Below the pieces are notes generated by a model. That model worked only from the letters and a program-made list of their open reading frames with translations, ran no database searches and had not been told where the DNA came from. Of a stretch of DNA of 64,000 bases, positions 8,057 to 19,500 are shown in pieces. The stretch's first letter is position 1. Each line of letters begins with the position of its first letter. This DNA is from Acholeplasmatales bacterium (GTDB lineage: Bacteria; Bacillota_I; Bacilli_A; Acholeplasmatales; Anaeroplasmataceae): NCBI GenBank assembly GCA_017454375.1, contig JAFTDB010000033.1, positions 62,001-126,000 on the forward strand. The letters run 5' to 3'. The translations under genes and the position numbers were made by a program.

Positions 8057-8521
8057 ATGAAGGAAAACATGATTATACTAGGTAATAGTAAATTTGTAGA
8101 AGTAGAATCTAAAAAAGGCAAAATCAGCCTTACTAAGAACAGAAGAGCTTTTAATTTAGAATCAAAATATAATGTTGATAATGTATCTAAAAAGAATTTA
8201 ACTATTGATCAGGCTTCTAAATATTTTGATGAATACTCAAAAGAAAGAAAATATAATTATGTAGTAATTTCACTTGGTGAAGGTGATTACATCGTAAATA
8301 ACGATGTTGAATCATTTGTTGAAAAGTTTGAAAAGCTAATTATGAAATTATCTAAAAAGCATATCAATATTGTTTTAGAAAAACCAATGGCTAGAATTAA
8401 AGATTTAAACTTTAAAGAAAAACTAATTAATTTATATAAAAAATATAGCCAAGAACTTACTTCATTAATAGAAGAAAAAACATCTGATTTAACATCTAAT
8501 TTAGTTGTTAAAAACGCATAA
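8057..8521 (+). CDS. hypothetical 154-aa protein, weakly SGNH-like
   Basis: I do not recognise this protein with certainty. It has no signal peptide or membrane segment. The order of elements faintly recalls SGNH/GDSL-fold proteins: a start strand MIILGNSKFVEV, a central strand YVVISLGEGDYIVN (about 73-86) where GDSL enzymes have a GxND block, a helix FVEKFEKLIMKLSKK and a strand INIVLEKPMAR. The catalytic Ser and His are not evident, so if it has that fold it is a shortened, inactive version. It has its own consensus promoter and its own terminator, so it is a stand-alone transcript. An AAGGA ribosome binding site precedes ATG 8057. Confidence 0.6.
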   Translation: MKENMIILGNSKFVEVESKKGKISLTKNRRAFNLESKYNVDNVSKKNLTIDQASKYFDEYSKERKYNYVVISLGEGDYIVNNDVESFVEKFEKLIMKLSKKHINIVLEKPMARIKDLNFKEKLINLYKKYSQELTSLIEEKTSDLTSNLVVKNA

Positions 8522-8545
8522 GATATCATTAAATTTACACACTAC

Positions 8546-8580
8546 AAAATAGGCGATTTTAGTTCGCCTATTTTTTGTTT
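8546..8580 (+). terminator. intrinsic terminator after the 154-aa protein gene
   Basis: AAAATAGGCGA (8546-8556) pairs with TCGCCTATTTT (8564-8574), and the right arm runs into a T-rich tail. Confidence 0.88.
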
Positions 8581-8674
8581 ATAATTCTCAAAGGACGAAA
8601 TAGTCAATTATTCCTTGATATTATGGAGTTTATGAAATAAAATATAATTATATTTTATGATTAAAGGTGAAAAA

Positions 8675-9496
8675 ATGATTGAATTTGAACAAATGGTATC
8701 AATTATCAAAGAAAAAGATTATTCATGTGATGTTGTAAAAACTGAAGATATTAAAAGTTTTATCTTCTCATTAACATCATTTTTATACCCTAATTTCGGT
8801 GAATATGCTGGAAACAAGGATATGTATTTAGCTAATAAAATAGCTGATGTTAAGAGCTCTTTAAAGCTATTACTTCATGAAACTAATGAATTAGAAAAGT
8901 TCACAGAAGACACTACATTTAATGAATATATCAACAAATTCTTTGATGAACTGCCTAAAACATATAACTTATTATCAACTGATCTTCAAGCAATCTATGA
9001 TGGAGATCCAGCAGCTCATTCTACAAAAGAAATACTTGCTTGTTATCCTGGATTTAGAGCCATTTTTATACAAAGAATTGCTCACATTTTATATAACTTA
9101 AATGTTCCTGTTTTACCTAGAATGTTAACTGAATGTGTACATTCAATTACTGGTATAGATATTCATCCAGGCGCTCAAATTGGTAGCTATTTCTGTATAG
9201 ATCATGGTACTGGTATTGTTATAGGTGAAACTGCAGTAATTGGAGATCATGTTAAGATTTATCAAGGTGTAACATTAGGTGCACATTCCCTATCTAAGGG
9301 TCAAGCTTTAAAGGGAACTAAGCGTCACCCTACTATTTTAGATTATGTTACAATTTATAGTGGAGCATCTATTTTTGGTGGTACTACAGTTATTGGTAAT
9401 CACACTACAATAGGCAGTAACACTTTCATTACAGAATCAATCGATGATAACATGCTTGTAACTATTCAAGGAATCACTAAGAAGAGGCAACAATAA
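8675..9496 (+). CDS. cysE: serine O-acetyltransferase
   Basis: This cytosolic enzyme transfers acetyl from acetyl-CoA to L-serine, the first step of cysteine synthesis. The N-terminal ~150 residues form the helical CysE domain, and the C-terminal part is a left-handed beta-helix of hexapeptide repeats (IHPGAQIG, IVIGETAVIGDHVKI, VTIYSGASIFGGTTVIGN). The catalytic region shows IDHGTGIVIGETA and the TLGAHSL loop. It most resembles the EpsC-type enzymes that have a longer N-terminal domain. The start is set at ATG 8675, because AAAGGTGA at 8663-8670 is correctly spaced; the ATG at 8657 overlaps the A/T-rich promoter-like region and has no ribosome binding site. No cysK lies next to it. The stop overlaps the next ATG by one base (TAATG). 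Confidence 0.92.
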   Translation: MIEFEQMVSIIKEKDYSCDVVKTEDIKSFIFSLTSFLYPNFGEYAGNKDMYLANKIADVKSSLKLLLHETNELEKFTEDTTFNEYINKFFDELPKTYNLLSTDLQAIYDGDPAAHSTKEILACYPGFRAIFIQRIAHILYNLNVPVLPRMLTECVHSITGIDIHPGAQIGSYFCIDHGTGIVIGETAVIGDHVKIYQGVTLGAHSLSKGQALKGTKRHPTILDYVTIYSGASIFGGTTVIGNHTTIGSNTFITESIDDNMLVTIQGITKKRQQ

Positions 9497-10254
9497 TGAA
9501 AGTCGAATGGTTCAAGGAATATAGCTACAATCTTGGCAGAGATATGGAATTCAAGGTATTTGGCCATGCTGGTAAGCCTTGTATAGCCTTCCCTGTTCAA
9601 AATGGTAGATATTATGATTATGAAAACCGTGGAATAATTGAATCTATGCGTGAATTCATCGATGCTGGTAGAATTCAAGTTTTTTGTGTAGATTCAATTG
9701 ATTTAGAGTCATGGAGTGCGGATTGGAAATGGGGAAGAGACCGCATGGAAGCTCAAGAAGCCTATTACCGCTATATAATAGAAGAAATTGTACCTCGTGT
9801 TTATGAAATTAACACATGGGGAAATGGTGGAGGAGTAGCTAGTGGTGTTATGACATTTGGCTGTTCAATGGGTGCCTACCACGGAATGAATTTCTTCTTG
9901 AGAAGGCCAGACATTTTTGATGCTGTATTAACTTTGTCTGGCATTTATCACTCAGGATTTTTCATTACAAATTATGCAGATGATTTAACATTCTATAATT
10001 CACCAATTGATTCATTAAAGCATATGCCTTATGATCACCCATATATTGCGTTATACAAAAGAGCTAGAATAATAGTTGCTGTAGGACAAGGCGATTGGGA
10101 AAAGGAATGCCTTGATGATACACATGAATTAGAATGGGAATTAAAGAAGTTTGGTGTAGACGCATGGTTCGATTATTGGGGCTATGAATATGCTCATGAT
10201 TGGCCTAGCTGGCTACAACAAACACCTCATTTTTTACATCACATTTTAGATTAA
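9496..10254 (+). CDS. alpha/beta-hydrolase fold esterase-like protein
   Basis: The 252-aa cytosolic protein looks like a putative esterase of the Fes/EstD-like group. The nucleophile elbow is GCSMG with Ser at residue 124, and a catalytic His is likely in YEYAHDWPSW near residue 234. An acid could be the Asp in VGQGDWEKE (about 198). The N-terminal strand pattern (MEFKVFGHAGKPCIAFPVQNG) and the W-rich segment (SWSADWKWGRDR) match uncharacterised esterases found across Bacillota. It is translationally coupled to cysE through a one-base overlap, so it may act in serine/cysteine metabolism or detoxify an acetylated product; that link is only inferred from position. A terminator follows at 10276. 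Confidence 0.75.
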   Translation: MKVEWFKEYSYNLGRDMEFKVFGHAGKPCIAFPVQNGRYYDYENRGIIESMREFIDAGRIQVFCVDSIDLESWSADWKWGRDRMEAQEAYYRYIIEEIVPRVYEINTWGNGGGVASGVMTFGCSMGAYHGMNFFLRRPDIFDAVLTLSGIYHSGFFITNYADDLTFYNSPIDSLKHMPYDHPYIALYKRARIIVAVGQGDWEKECLDDTHELEWELKKFGVDAWFDYWGYEYAHDWPSWLQQTPHFLHHILD

Positions 10255-10275
10255 ATTTAATACTTGAATAATAGG

Positions 10276-10312
10276 AAAATGCCAATTACAATCAGTGTTT
10301 TGGCGTTTTTTT
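10276..10312 (+). terminator. intrinsic terminator after the cysE-esterase unit
   Basis: AAAATGCCAA (10276-10285) pairs with TTGGCGTTTT (10300-10309) across a 14-base loop, followed by more T. It separates the housekeeping genes from the giant surface locus. Confidence 0.8.
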
Positions 10313-10418
10313 ATGCCTTCACACAACTTATTTGGTGAAGAATTGACTTTTTTTGTGAATTTTAAACATTTAAGCGTGAAAGTAAGCGTTTTTTTGATAA
10401 TAATTTTTAATTATTATA

Positions 10419-10446
10419 TGCTACAATATAAGTGGTAGCGGTTTCA
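10419..10446 (+). promoter_or_regulatory. extended -10 promoter with near-cre site for the giant surface locus
   Basis: TGCTACAAT at 10419-10427 is an extended -10 element with no good -35 at the right distance. TGGTAGCGGTTTCA at 10433-10446 matches the CcpA consensus at all but one defined position and lies on the predicted start. The rest of 10313-10545 is A/T-rich with no gene; several scattered GCG/CGC half-site-like words occur (10374-10390, 10439, 10468-10474). Confidence 0.55.
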
Positions 10447-10491
10447 TATTTATTATATAAATATTAAACGCTTCAAAAAATATGAGAAATA

Positions 10492-10518
10492 ACGTGTTAC
10501 TTCAAAAAAGTAAAACGT
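10492..10518 (+). promoter_or_regulatory. 5'-UTR hairpin upstream of the giant gene
   Basis: The arm at 10492-10502 pairs with 10508-10518 over 11 positions with one mismatch and a 5-base loop. No T-run follows. It lies in the ~110-base leader, 28 bases before the ATG, where it could protect the very long mRNA or act in regulation. Confidence 0.45.
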
Positions 10519-10545
10519 AAATCTTCATAAAGTGAGTTGATTATT

Positions 10546-13500
10546 ATGAAAACACAAAATGAGAAATTAACAAGAAGGAGAAAAGGGATAATTGCCTCAA
10601 CAATTGTTGTAGGTATGTCAATCGCATTCACATGCATGGCAATCCAGACAGGAAATGTAGCTGCTGCAGGTACAACATCCGTTACATATGGTAAGCACGC
10701 TAAGACAGACACAGATTTCTATGGCGCTAGTGCTGCTAACTATTATGTGGATATGCTTGATGAATCTAACACTATAGTTGTTTCTAACCAAGCTAACTAT
10801 GAATTGGATACTGTTAAGCATACTGCAACACTTAAAAACTACGATGGCTTGTTTAATTTAACATCTAATTATTACAAGCACGTACGTATTCCTGAAACAA
10901 TTAAGGTTGGTAGCGATACTTACACAGTTACTAAGATTGATACTGCTTATCCAGCATCTGTTTATCCAACTGCTGTAACTGAAACTACACCACTTGAAAA
11001 CCTAAGCTACGATAAGCGTTATGTTATTCGTGCGTTGACAATCCCAGATACCGTACAGGAAATAGCTAAGTACTCATTTGAGGGCTTTGGTTCTCTAGAG
11101 TACTTTAAAACACCTTTCGTTGGTACATCTCGTGGCTCATCAGCAAGAGGTATGAATAGCTCTGATAATGTTGCAAACAACTATGTATCTGACCCAATCG
11201 GTTGTATGTTCTCCAACCCTAAATACACTTTGGGCGATTATGGTTTTGCACTTGATTACATCGGATTTAAGGATCAAGCAGCAATTGATGCGTATAAAAC
11301 AAGCTCAACAATTACTGACTATAACGCAACAGTTATAGCTGAGTATTATGAAACTGAAGATTTAATTGATACAAAAGTTCTATATAAGATGCCATATAAC
11401 CTATCTAAGATCGTCGTATCTGATGATGATGACATCGGTAATCATGCTTTATTCAATTTAACAGAAGTAACAGAACTTGAAATTTTAAAGAATGATGCTT
11501 CTAAGCAAATGGTAATTGGTCAATATGCATTTGCACATAGTGGATATGTATATGTATACCTACCTCGTCAAAATGTTGCATTATCTACAGGTGACTTTAC
11601 AAACTGTCAATCTTTACTAAAGGTTGTATTACCTAATGAATTAACACAAATTCCAAGCGGTTTATTCGGTAACGATATAGCGCTTAAGAAGGTTTGGATG
11701 CCTGCATCTGTAACTACTATCCAAGATAGTGCATTCTTAGGATGTAACAACTTAGAGAATGTTTATCGTTATGATACAGCAGATGAATATAATCTAAATC
11801 CTGCAAACGAACCTAAGGACGTTCATGATACAGCATTACCAGTAGGTACAATTGACTTAACTGGTTTAAGATATGTAGGTGCTGGTGCATTCGCTGGCTG
11901 TCAACATTTCTTGGATGTATCATTACAATTTACTCAATCTAGTATCATTTCTGAGGAAACTGCAACTAGAGCATATATTGGTAAAGGCGCATTCAATGGC
12001 TGTTATTCATTAAAGGCTATTACTCTACCATTCGTTGGCTGCTATAGAGGCGGTGGAAACTCTTCAACAAATATGTTTGGCTACATCTTTGGTGAAGATG
12101 GTCTAGATTCTAACTCATATGTAGTTGTTCAAAATGTTTCTGGCACATCTGATGCCGTAACATCAAGAATTCCTACATCGTTAAAAACTATAACTATTAC
12201 AAACGATACAACAATAGCTGAAAATGCACTTTCTAACTTAAAGGAAGTAACTTCATTAAGTATCAGCTCTGCTTCATCAATTGGTGCGGGTGCATTTGGC
12301 GGTATGGCTAGTCTAAATATTCTTCGTGTTCCATTTATGGGTAGAACTTCAACTAGCCGTGAGCATATTGGTATCGTTTTTGGCACAGAAGTATACACTA
12401 ATTCATATACAGCACAAGGATATCAAATTCCAGCTGAATTAGAAGAAGTTTATATTACAAACCAATACGAAATTTATTCATATCAACTTTACAACATTAA
12501 ATCTCTTAAGAAGGTTGATATTTCTAGTCAAACAAGTATTATGAATGGCTATATCTTCCATAACAACCCTAACCTAGAAGAATTAGTATTACCATTCGTT
12601 GGATACGAATATGGTGAATTCTATCGTCCATATTGGTGGTGGCGTGATAAGGCCTATAGAAATACACTTCAATGGATATTTAGTGAAACTTCATTTGAAA
12701 ATTCATATTTCAATGATTCTTTAAGATATTATGATGGCTATCGTAAGGCTATTCCAATGTCGCTAAAGAGAGTAACAATAACAAATGATACAGTAATCAC
12801 GACTTATGCATTTAGATATTTCTATTATTTAGAAGAAATTAACATTCTTGGCTCAAGAACATCATACATTGCTGAATCTTGTATGGTTGGTTGCCAAAAC
12901 CTAAAAGAATTAACTATTCCATTTGTTGGCTGTGATATTAACTCTAAGTCAATTAGTGGTTATCAATATTGTCTTGGTTGGGTATTCGGCCAAGGTAACT
13001 ATGGAAACTGTTATGCTGCTGGTCAAAATGCAACATTCTATATTCCAAATAATCTAGAGACTGTAACGGTACAACGTGAGGATGCTAAGATTACAAACGC
13101 TGCATTCGCTAATATGAAATCATTAATAGAAGTACATTTCCCTAACGCTAACTTCACATCAAGCGTTGGTGCTTATGCATTCTATAATGATACAAAGCTT
13201 CGTACTATTAATATTCCAAAGGCTAAATATGCTACAGTTGGCGATTATGCATTCTATAACGTATCATCAATTCTAGATATTAGAGAGATGATTCCTAATT
13301 CAGTTAAGACAATTGGTGCTTATGCATTCGCTTATACATCAGTTGGTGGTAGTGCAAATGCTACTGATGGTGAATCATTAAAGCTTAACTTAGCTAATTA
13401 CAACAAGATTGGTAATTATGCATTCTTAGGATGTAGAAACATTGAAGAAATTGAAATTACTCCTAACCTAAATTCAACTACTGTACTTGGTGAAGGTGTA

Positions 13501-16500
13501 TTCCAAAACTGTGTATCACTTAAGAATGTTACACTTAACGGATTTGTAACAAAATATTTATTCAAGAATTGTTATGGTATTACAAAGATTGATTTAACAG
13601 GTATTACTGATATTCCTGATGGATTATTATCAGGCTGTTATAATCTTGATTTCGATACTAACTTCGGTAAATCAAATACTGTTCCTGATGGTTTAAGAAT
13701 CGACGTTAATACAACTCGTATTGGCGAAGGCGCATTCCAAAACTGTTCTGGCTTATCTAAGTTCTTAATCCCTTCAACTGTAAGAACTATTGAATCTTAT
13801 GCATTCAGCGGTTGTACAGGATTAGAATACATGACAATGCCAAAAGAAGTAACTACTATCAAACAAAGAGCATGGGCTGATGATAAGGGTAACGGAAACT
13901 GTAATCCTAATTTCTATTTCTATGTTTATGAAGCACAAGCTGACTGGCCAAAGGGCTGGGTAGAAAATTGGAACTGTGATTATCCAGTATACATTTTAGG
14001 CTCAACTGATAGTAATCTATTTACATATGCTTATTCAAAGACAGACAAGGCATACTTCATTACAGGTACTGAACCTGGCGTGACATTATCTGGTCAAATT
14101 GAATTCCCTACATACCATGATGGTCTACGTGTAGTAGGTATTACAAATACTGGTACAAGAATTGAAAATACAACAGAATACGAAAGAAAGATCAGTGATC
14201 AACAGGATATAACTAGCGTAATTATCCCAGCTCAATATTACTACATTGCACCTGGTACATTCGCAAATGGCCACCGTGTTGATATGTATTTTGAAAGTAC
14301 AGTTTCAACAATCAATCAATGGTGGGATTCTAATACGATGATATTAGATGGTGATCAAAAGCGTAAAGGCTGGCAAGTTGGTAGCTTTACAACATGTAGT
14401 ACAGACGAACGTGAATGGATTGAAAAAGGCTACATTTTCTATGGTGATTACTGGAATTATGTAGGAACTGGCGTTTCTAAGACTCCTACATTAAAGGCAT
14501 CTACATTTGAATTATTATTAGAATTTGCTCCTGCAAATCCTACATATACAGGTAATGAAATTACTGCTGATAAGATTTTAGCAATCTTCTTACCTGCAAG
14601 AACTGTTTTAAATGATGCAATGGTAGATCCATTATTCACATATACAACATCTGATCCAGCATATAAGAACCGTGCAGCTATCACACCTGATATGTTTGCT
14701 TCATGGGGAATTGATACAGATTATACTGATCTATTCACATACACTTATGAAAACAATATTAACGCTGGTACAGCAAGAATTACTGGTGTATTAAATGGCG
14801 TAATGTATCAAGATTATTTAGCTTCACTTACATATGCTAATTCAACACTTCAACCTGCAAACAGAGTTAACAAGGTTTACTTTGGTGGAAACCTTAAGTC
14901 TTCATTCAGCATTGCTAGAGCACAAGTAGAAGTATTCTATAAGACTCCAAGTATTACAGATTATTCACAAGAAGAATTAACTTTTTACTACTTAATGCTA
15001 GATTATGCTACATCATTCACTAAAGAATATAATAATGAAGTTTGGTCAAATAGTAACTGGGCAAATGCTGTAACTGGTATTGATACTACAAAGGGTTATC
15101 AATTCACAGGTACTCTAGCTACTAGAGCAAAGACAGTTGGTACTTATCTATGGACTGCTAATGATATGTATTCTGGCTATTCATCAACACATCCAGATGC
15201 TCCAGTAAATAATCCAGATGCATTCAGATGGGTTGAAAAGTGGGCAATCTATAGAAATGGTATCGATGTAAGTAGAAACTTCGATGTATCTATTTATGTT
15301 AAGGTTACAATTACACCTAAGAAGGTTTACCTAGATTGGACTGGCGGTAATTGGTCAACATTACACCCTGGCGATTATGAATATGGTTATAAGGGTGCTG
15401 AAATCGTTAAGCCTACTGCAGCTATGTATTATTATCGTGACGATGATGATGCTAACTCATATGGTGAAAGATTAGGTCAAGAATTAAATTATACTAATAA
15501 AGCTGTTTTAGCTGGTACTAAGCAAACAATAACAGAAGCTACATATCCATCTGACTATGTAGTATATGATGCTTATGCATATGTAAATCCAAATGTAGCA
15601 GCTAACTATACAGTTGTTAATAAAGATGGTACACCAAACACTAATGCAACTTCTGTTGGTAGTGTTATTTATAGCCCAGTAATAACTGTTGAATATCGTA
15701 TCGTAAAGGGTACAGTAGTAATTAAGATTTATGATGATAGCTACTATATTCCTACTACAGCAGATTATTGGACTGGTAGAATTGATACAGTAAATGGCTC
15801 AACAAATGGTATTACTATAACTGGTTTAGGTAAGAATAGTATTTTAGTTGGTTCACTAAAGACATCTAGTGATGCTCCGACTGACTATTCATATAGATTG
15901 AATACAGTATCAGAGTACTATTTTGACTGGACTAATAATACTGTAGCTGTATCTGGCCATGCTACATTAGGCACAGCGGCAGCCTTCCATATATATAGAA
16001 CAGCAGTAAATGAAACTGATCAAACTGTTACATACATTGATGAGCATCAATACGGAAATGAATTCTATGATGTAATTATTGATGTTACATCTAACGTTAA
16101 GATTAAATATCAAACATTTGATGTTGATTACTTCATTTGTGAAAAAGATAATCCTTCATCAGCTGTAAAGGTTGCAACTTATAAAGATGCACAAACTATT
16201 ACATCTGAAAGTGGTATTAGATATCAAATTGACGTAACATTCCCAGTTGATGGTAAATTCTATCAATTATATGCAGTAGTTAACAATGCTGATCAACCAG
16301 CTGATATGGTTCTTAAGTATTTATACCAAGATCCAACATCAATGGCACAACTTGATGGTCCGGAACCATTAATATTCCAAAAGCCAAATCAAAATATTCA
16401 AGATTTCGTTAATATTACTGGTAGACATTACAATACTCATAACCAATATATTCAATTACATACTGTAAAGAGTGATGTTCAAATTAAGACTCCACTTACT

Positions 16501-19500
16501 AAGCAATATGATAGACATGCATTCGATCTTGTTAAAGATGGATTCGTATTAAAGATGGGTACTGATCAAGCTAGTGAATTTACATATGTATTCTATGATT
16601 TACCTAAGATCTATCCTAATAGAAAAGTAATTACTGCTCCAATCAATGTTGGTACTTTCTATGTAAAGATTACTGTTCCTGAGGGTGAATACTTTAATGC
16701 ATATCAAAATGATCTAGAGTGTAATATTATCGGTAGAAAGATTATATTAGACTTATCAGGTAATTTATCCGCTCTATATATAAAGAAAGATGCAAACGGA
16801 AATACTATAGAATCTGGTACTTATCAACAATTCACAGAAGCAAATGGTAATACAGGTAGTAAGAAGTTCGATACTCTATATCAAACATTCACTCCTGATA
16901 ACAAATATTTGCTTGCTAAAGGATACCTACTTGGCGAGGAATATGATGAGAATGGTAACCTAGTATATGAAGCTGACGAATTTGTTGGTACACTTGTTAC
17001 TGGTTATAGAAATAAGAATGGCTTAACTACATTAAATGAAGTTGGTCAATATGACTATCAAACTGGCAATGTTACTTGGTATCAAGTAAGCTGGGCTGTT
17101 TATAATCCAGCAGGCAATACATTTACATCTAATTATGATGTAGAAGTTATTGGCTCATATGAGATTACACCATTGCAGCTAACAGTAACAGAAAATCATA
17201 TTAGAAAACCTCAAATGGCTGGCTCAGCTTGGGATGCTCAAGCAGATGCAATCGAATATGATGGATTCTTACATTATCCAGGCGTTACAGTAACTACTGA
17301 ATCTGTAGGTAGTACTACATATAATTACACAGTATATTATGCTGATTATGACTTAAATGGCACAACATCATTTGGCGGCTTATCTAAATTTGCTCCAACA
17401 TATGTTTCACCTACTGTAACTAAGGCACATCCAAATGGCACAAAGATTTATTATGCTGTAGTTGCTCCACATCATGAAACAGTTTATGGTTCTTTAGATA
17501 TATGGATTAAAGAATTAACAATTAATTATGAAGATCCAGCTGCAGTTATAGATCCAGATAATAAAGATACTACTGGTCAAATAATTGATGATGAATATAC
17601 ATATTTTGTTGATTATGATGGTGATGTACATAAATATATAGTTACAGTAAATAATCCACCATACGCAACTGTATATTATCAAGAAGTAAGTAATACAGGT
17701 GCAGTTATCGTTGATTGGACCGATGAACCATTCTCTCAAAAGGAAATGAATGATAATACCCCTCGTTTCTTTAAATGGAAGATTGAAGCTGAAAACTATG
17801 TAACAGTTACATCTGATGAGGTTTATAGTGGACACTTCATTAAGTTTATCGTTTCTGAACGTAATTTACCAGATTTACCTCTAAAGGTTGATGGCCAAAC
17901 TGATGGATTTAAACTTATCGATTACGAAGGCATTTATGATGGTCAAGCTCATACAGCCGAAGTTGAGATTCCTATTCCATATACAGATCCAAACACATCA
18001 ATTACATATAACTTTAAATTAGCTAGCGAAGCAACTGCTGCTGATACTGATAAAGATTTAGTATATGTATATTACAGTGCTGATTATGGCGATCTTGGTA
18101 AAGATGCTACATGGACTAATTGGATTGAATTCACTGATGCATGTAAGGATAAAGAACATGCTTATCAAGTATGGGTTAAGGTTCTTGTTCCAAAGAAATT
18201 TAAGTCTCATATATTCCAAGGTACAGTATGGATTAAACCATTACAATTTAGTGGTATTTCATACAATCTATATAATGATGTATTTGATGGAAAATATCAT
18301 ACAGTTACATTAACTGGTACTAACTTACAAGCTATTCCAGTTACTGAACCAGGATATGATGAATTAATGAATCAAATTCAAGTTCCTGTATTAGATGCAT
18401 ATGGTGATCCAACTTACACATATCAATATTTTGATGGTAGTAGTTGGATTGATATAGATATTAGCTACACAGCAAGTGCTAATGTTGTTAGTGCTGGCTA
18501 CGGTTATCAATCTGCCCTTAAATATAAGGATGTTGGAAATAGAAGAGTTTATGTTAAGATTTCTGCTCCTAACTACGAAGACTTGATTCTATATCCACCT
18601 TCAGAGGATAGCTCTAATCCAGTTAAGAACTTCCCAGCAAATGAAATAGCTGGTGATGGCTCTGATATGGGTAATATTCGTATTTCTAAATATACAGTTG
18701 CAGACTTTGCGGCAGATGTAAGCTACGAATATACTGAAATTCAATATTCAGCAGCTCCTATCGATCCATCTGAATTAAAGATTTCAACTATCCATGATGG
18801 TAAGAGAACTTATACATATTTCGCAGTAACTAAATCTACAAGTGGTACATTTGATGTAGATTTAACTCAAAAGATTTTAGGACCAGAAGAACTAGGCTAT
18901 TATGCAGTCTATGTTGAATTTGCTGGTACTAAGAATTGTGAAGCAGCTTACTTCACTCATGATAACAATTACACAATTGATGGTAATAACCCTACTGGTG
19001 GATTCATTATCTTCAAGATAGTACCTAGAATCCTAGAGGTTAAGTGGACTAAGGTAATTGAATATGATGGATTAGATCATAATCCAGATCCATATGTAAT
19101 TACTGGTACTCCAGATACAATTAACCTATATTATGAGCCAGTTGCTCCAACTACAGATGCATATATCAATGAAGTTGGCGTATATACATATAAGGTAACT
19201 ATGACTACAGTTAATCCTAACTATGTACTTGATACAGATTTAGAGACTGAAGCGTTAGAAAACATTATTACTATTACAGTTAAGAAACGTGTTATTATCA
19301 TTGACATAGTAGATTCAAAGGTATATGACGGTAAAATCTACGATAGAATGAACTTCATAGGCTACACAACTTATGTAGATGATAATGGTAAGACTAAGAA
19401 GCAAGAATTATACGGTTTAAGAACAGCTAATGATGAAACTGCAACTGAATTCATCTCAACTAACTTAAATGTTACTGATGGTATTGCTTACTCAACAACA

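Noticed and set aside
8657..8674. Upstream ATG of cysE at 8657
   Set aside because: There is no ribosome binding site before it; AAAGGTGA at 8663-8670 serves ATG 8675.
10537..10545. TTG start 9 bases upstream of the giant gene ATG (and similar TTG/GTG starts at 6882, 28486, 40641, 54022)
   Set aside because: In each case the ribosome binding site is well spaced from the downstream ATG and overlaps or is too close to the alternative start.
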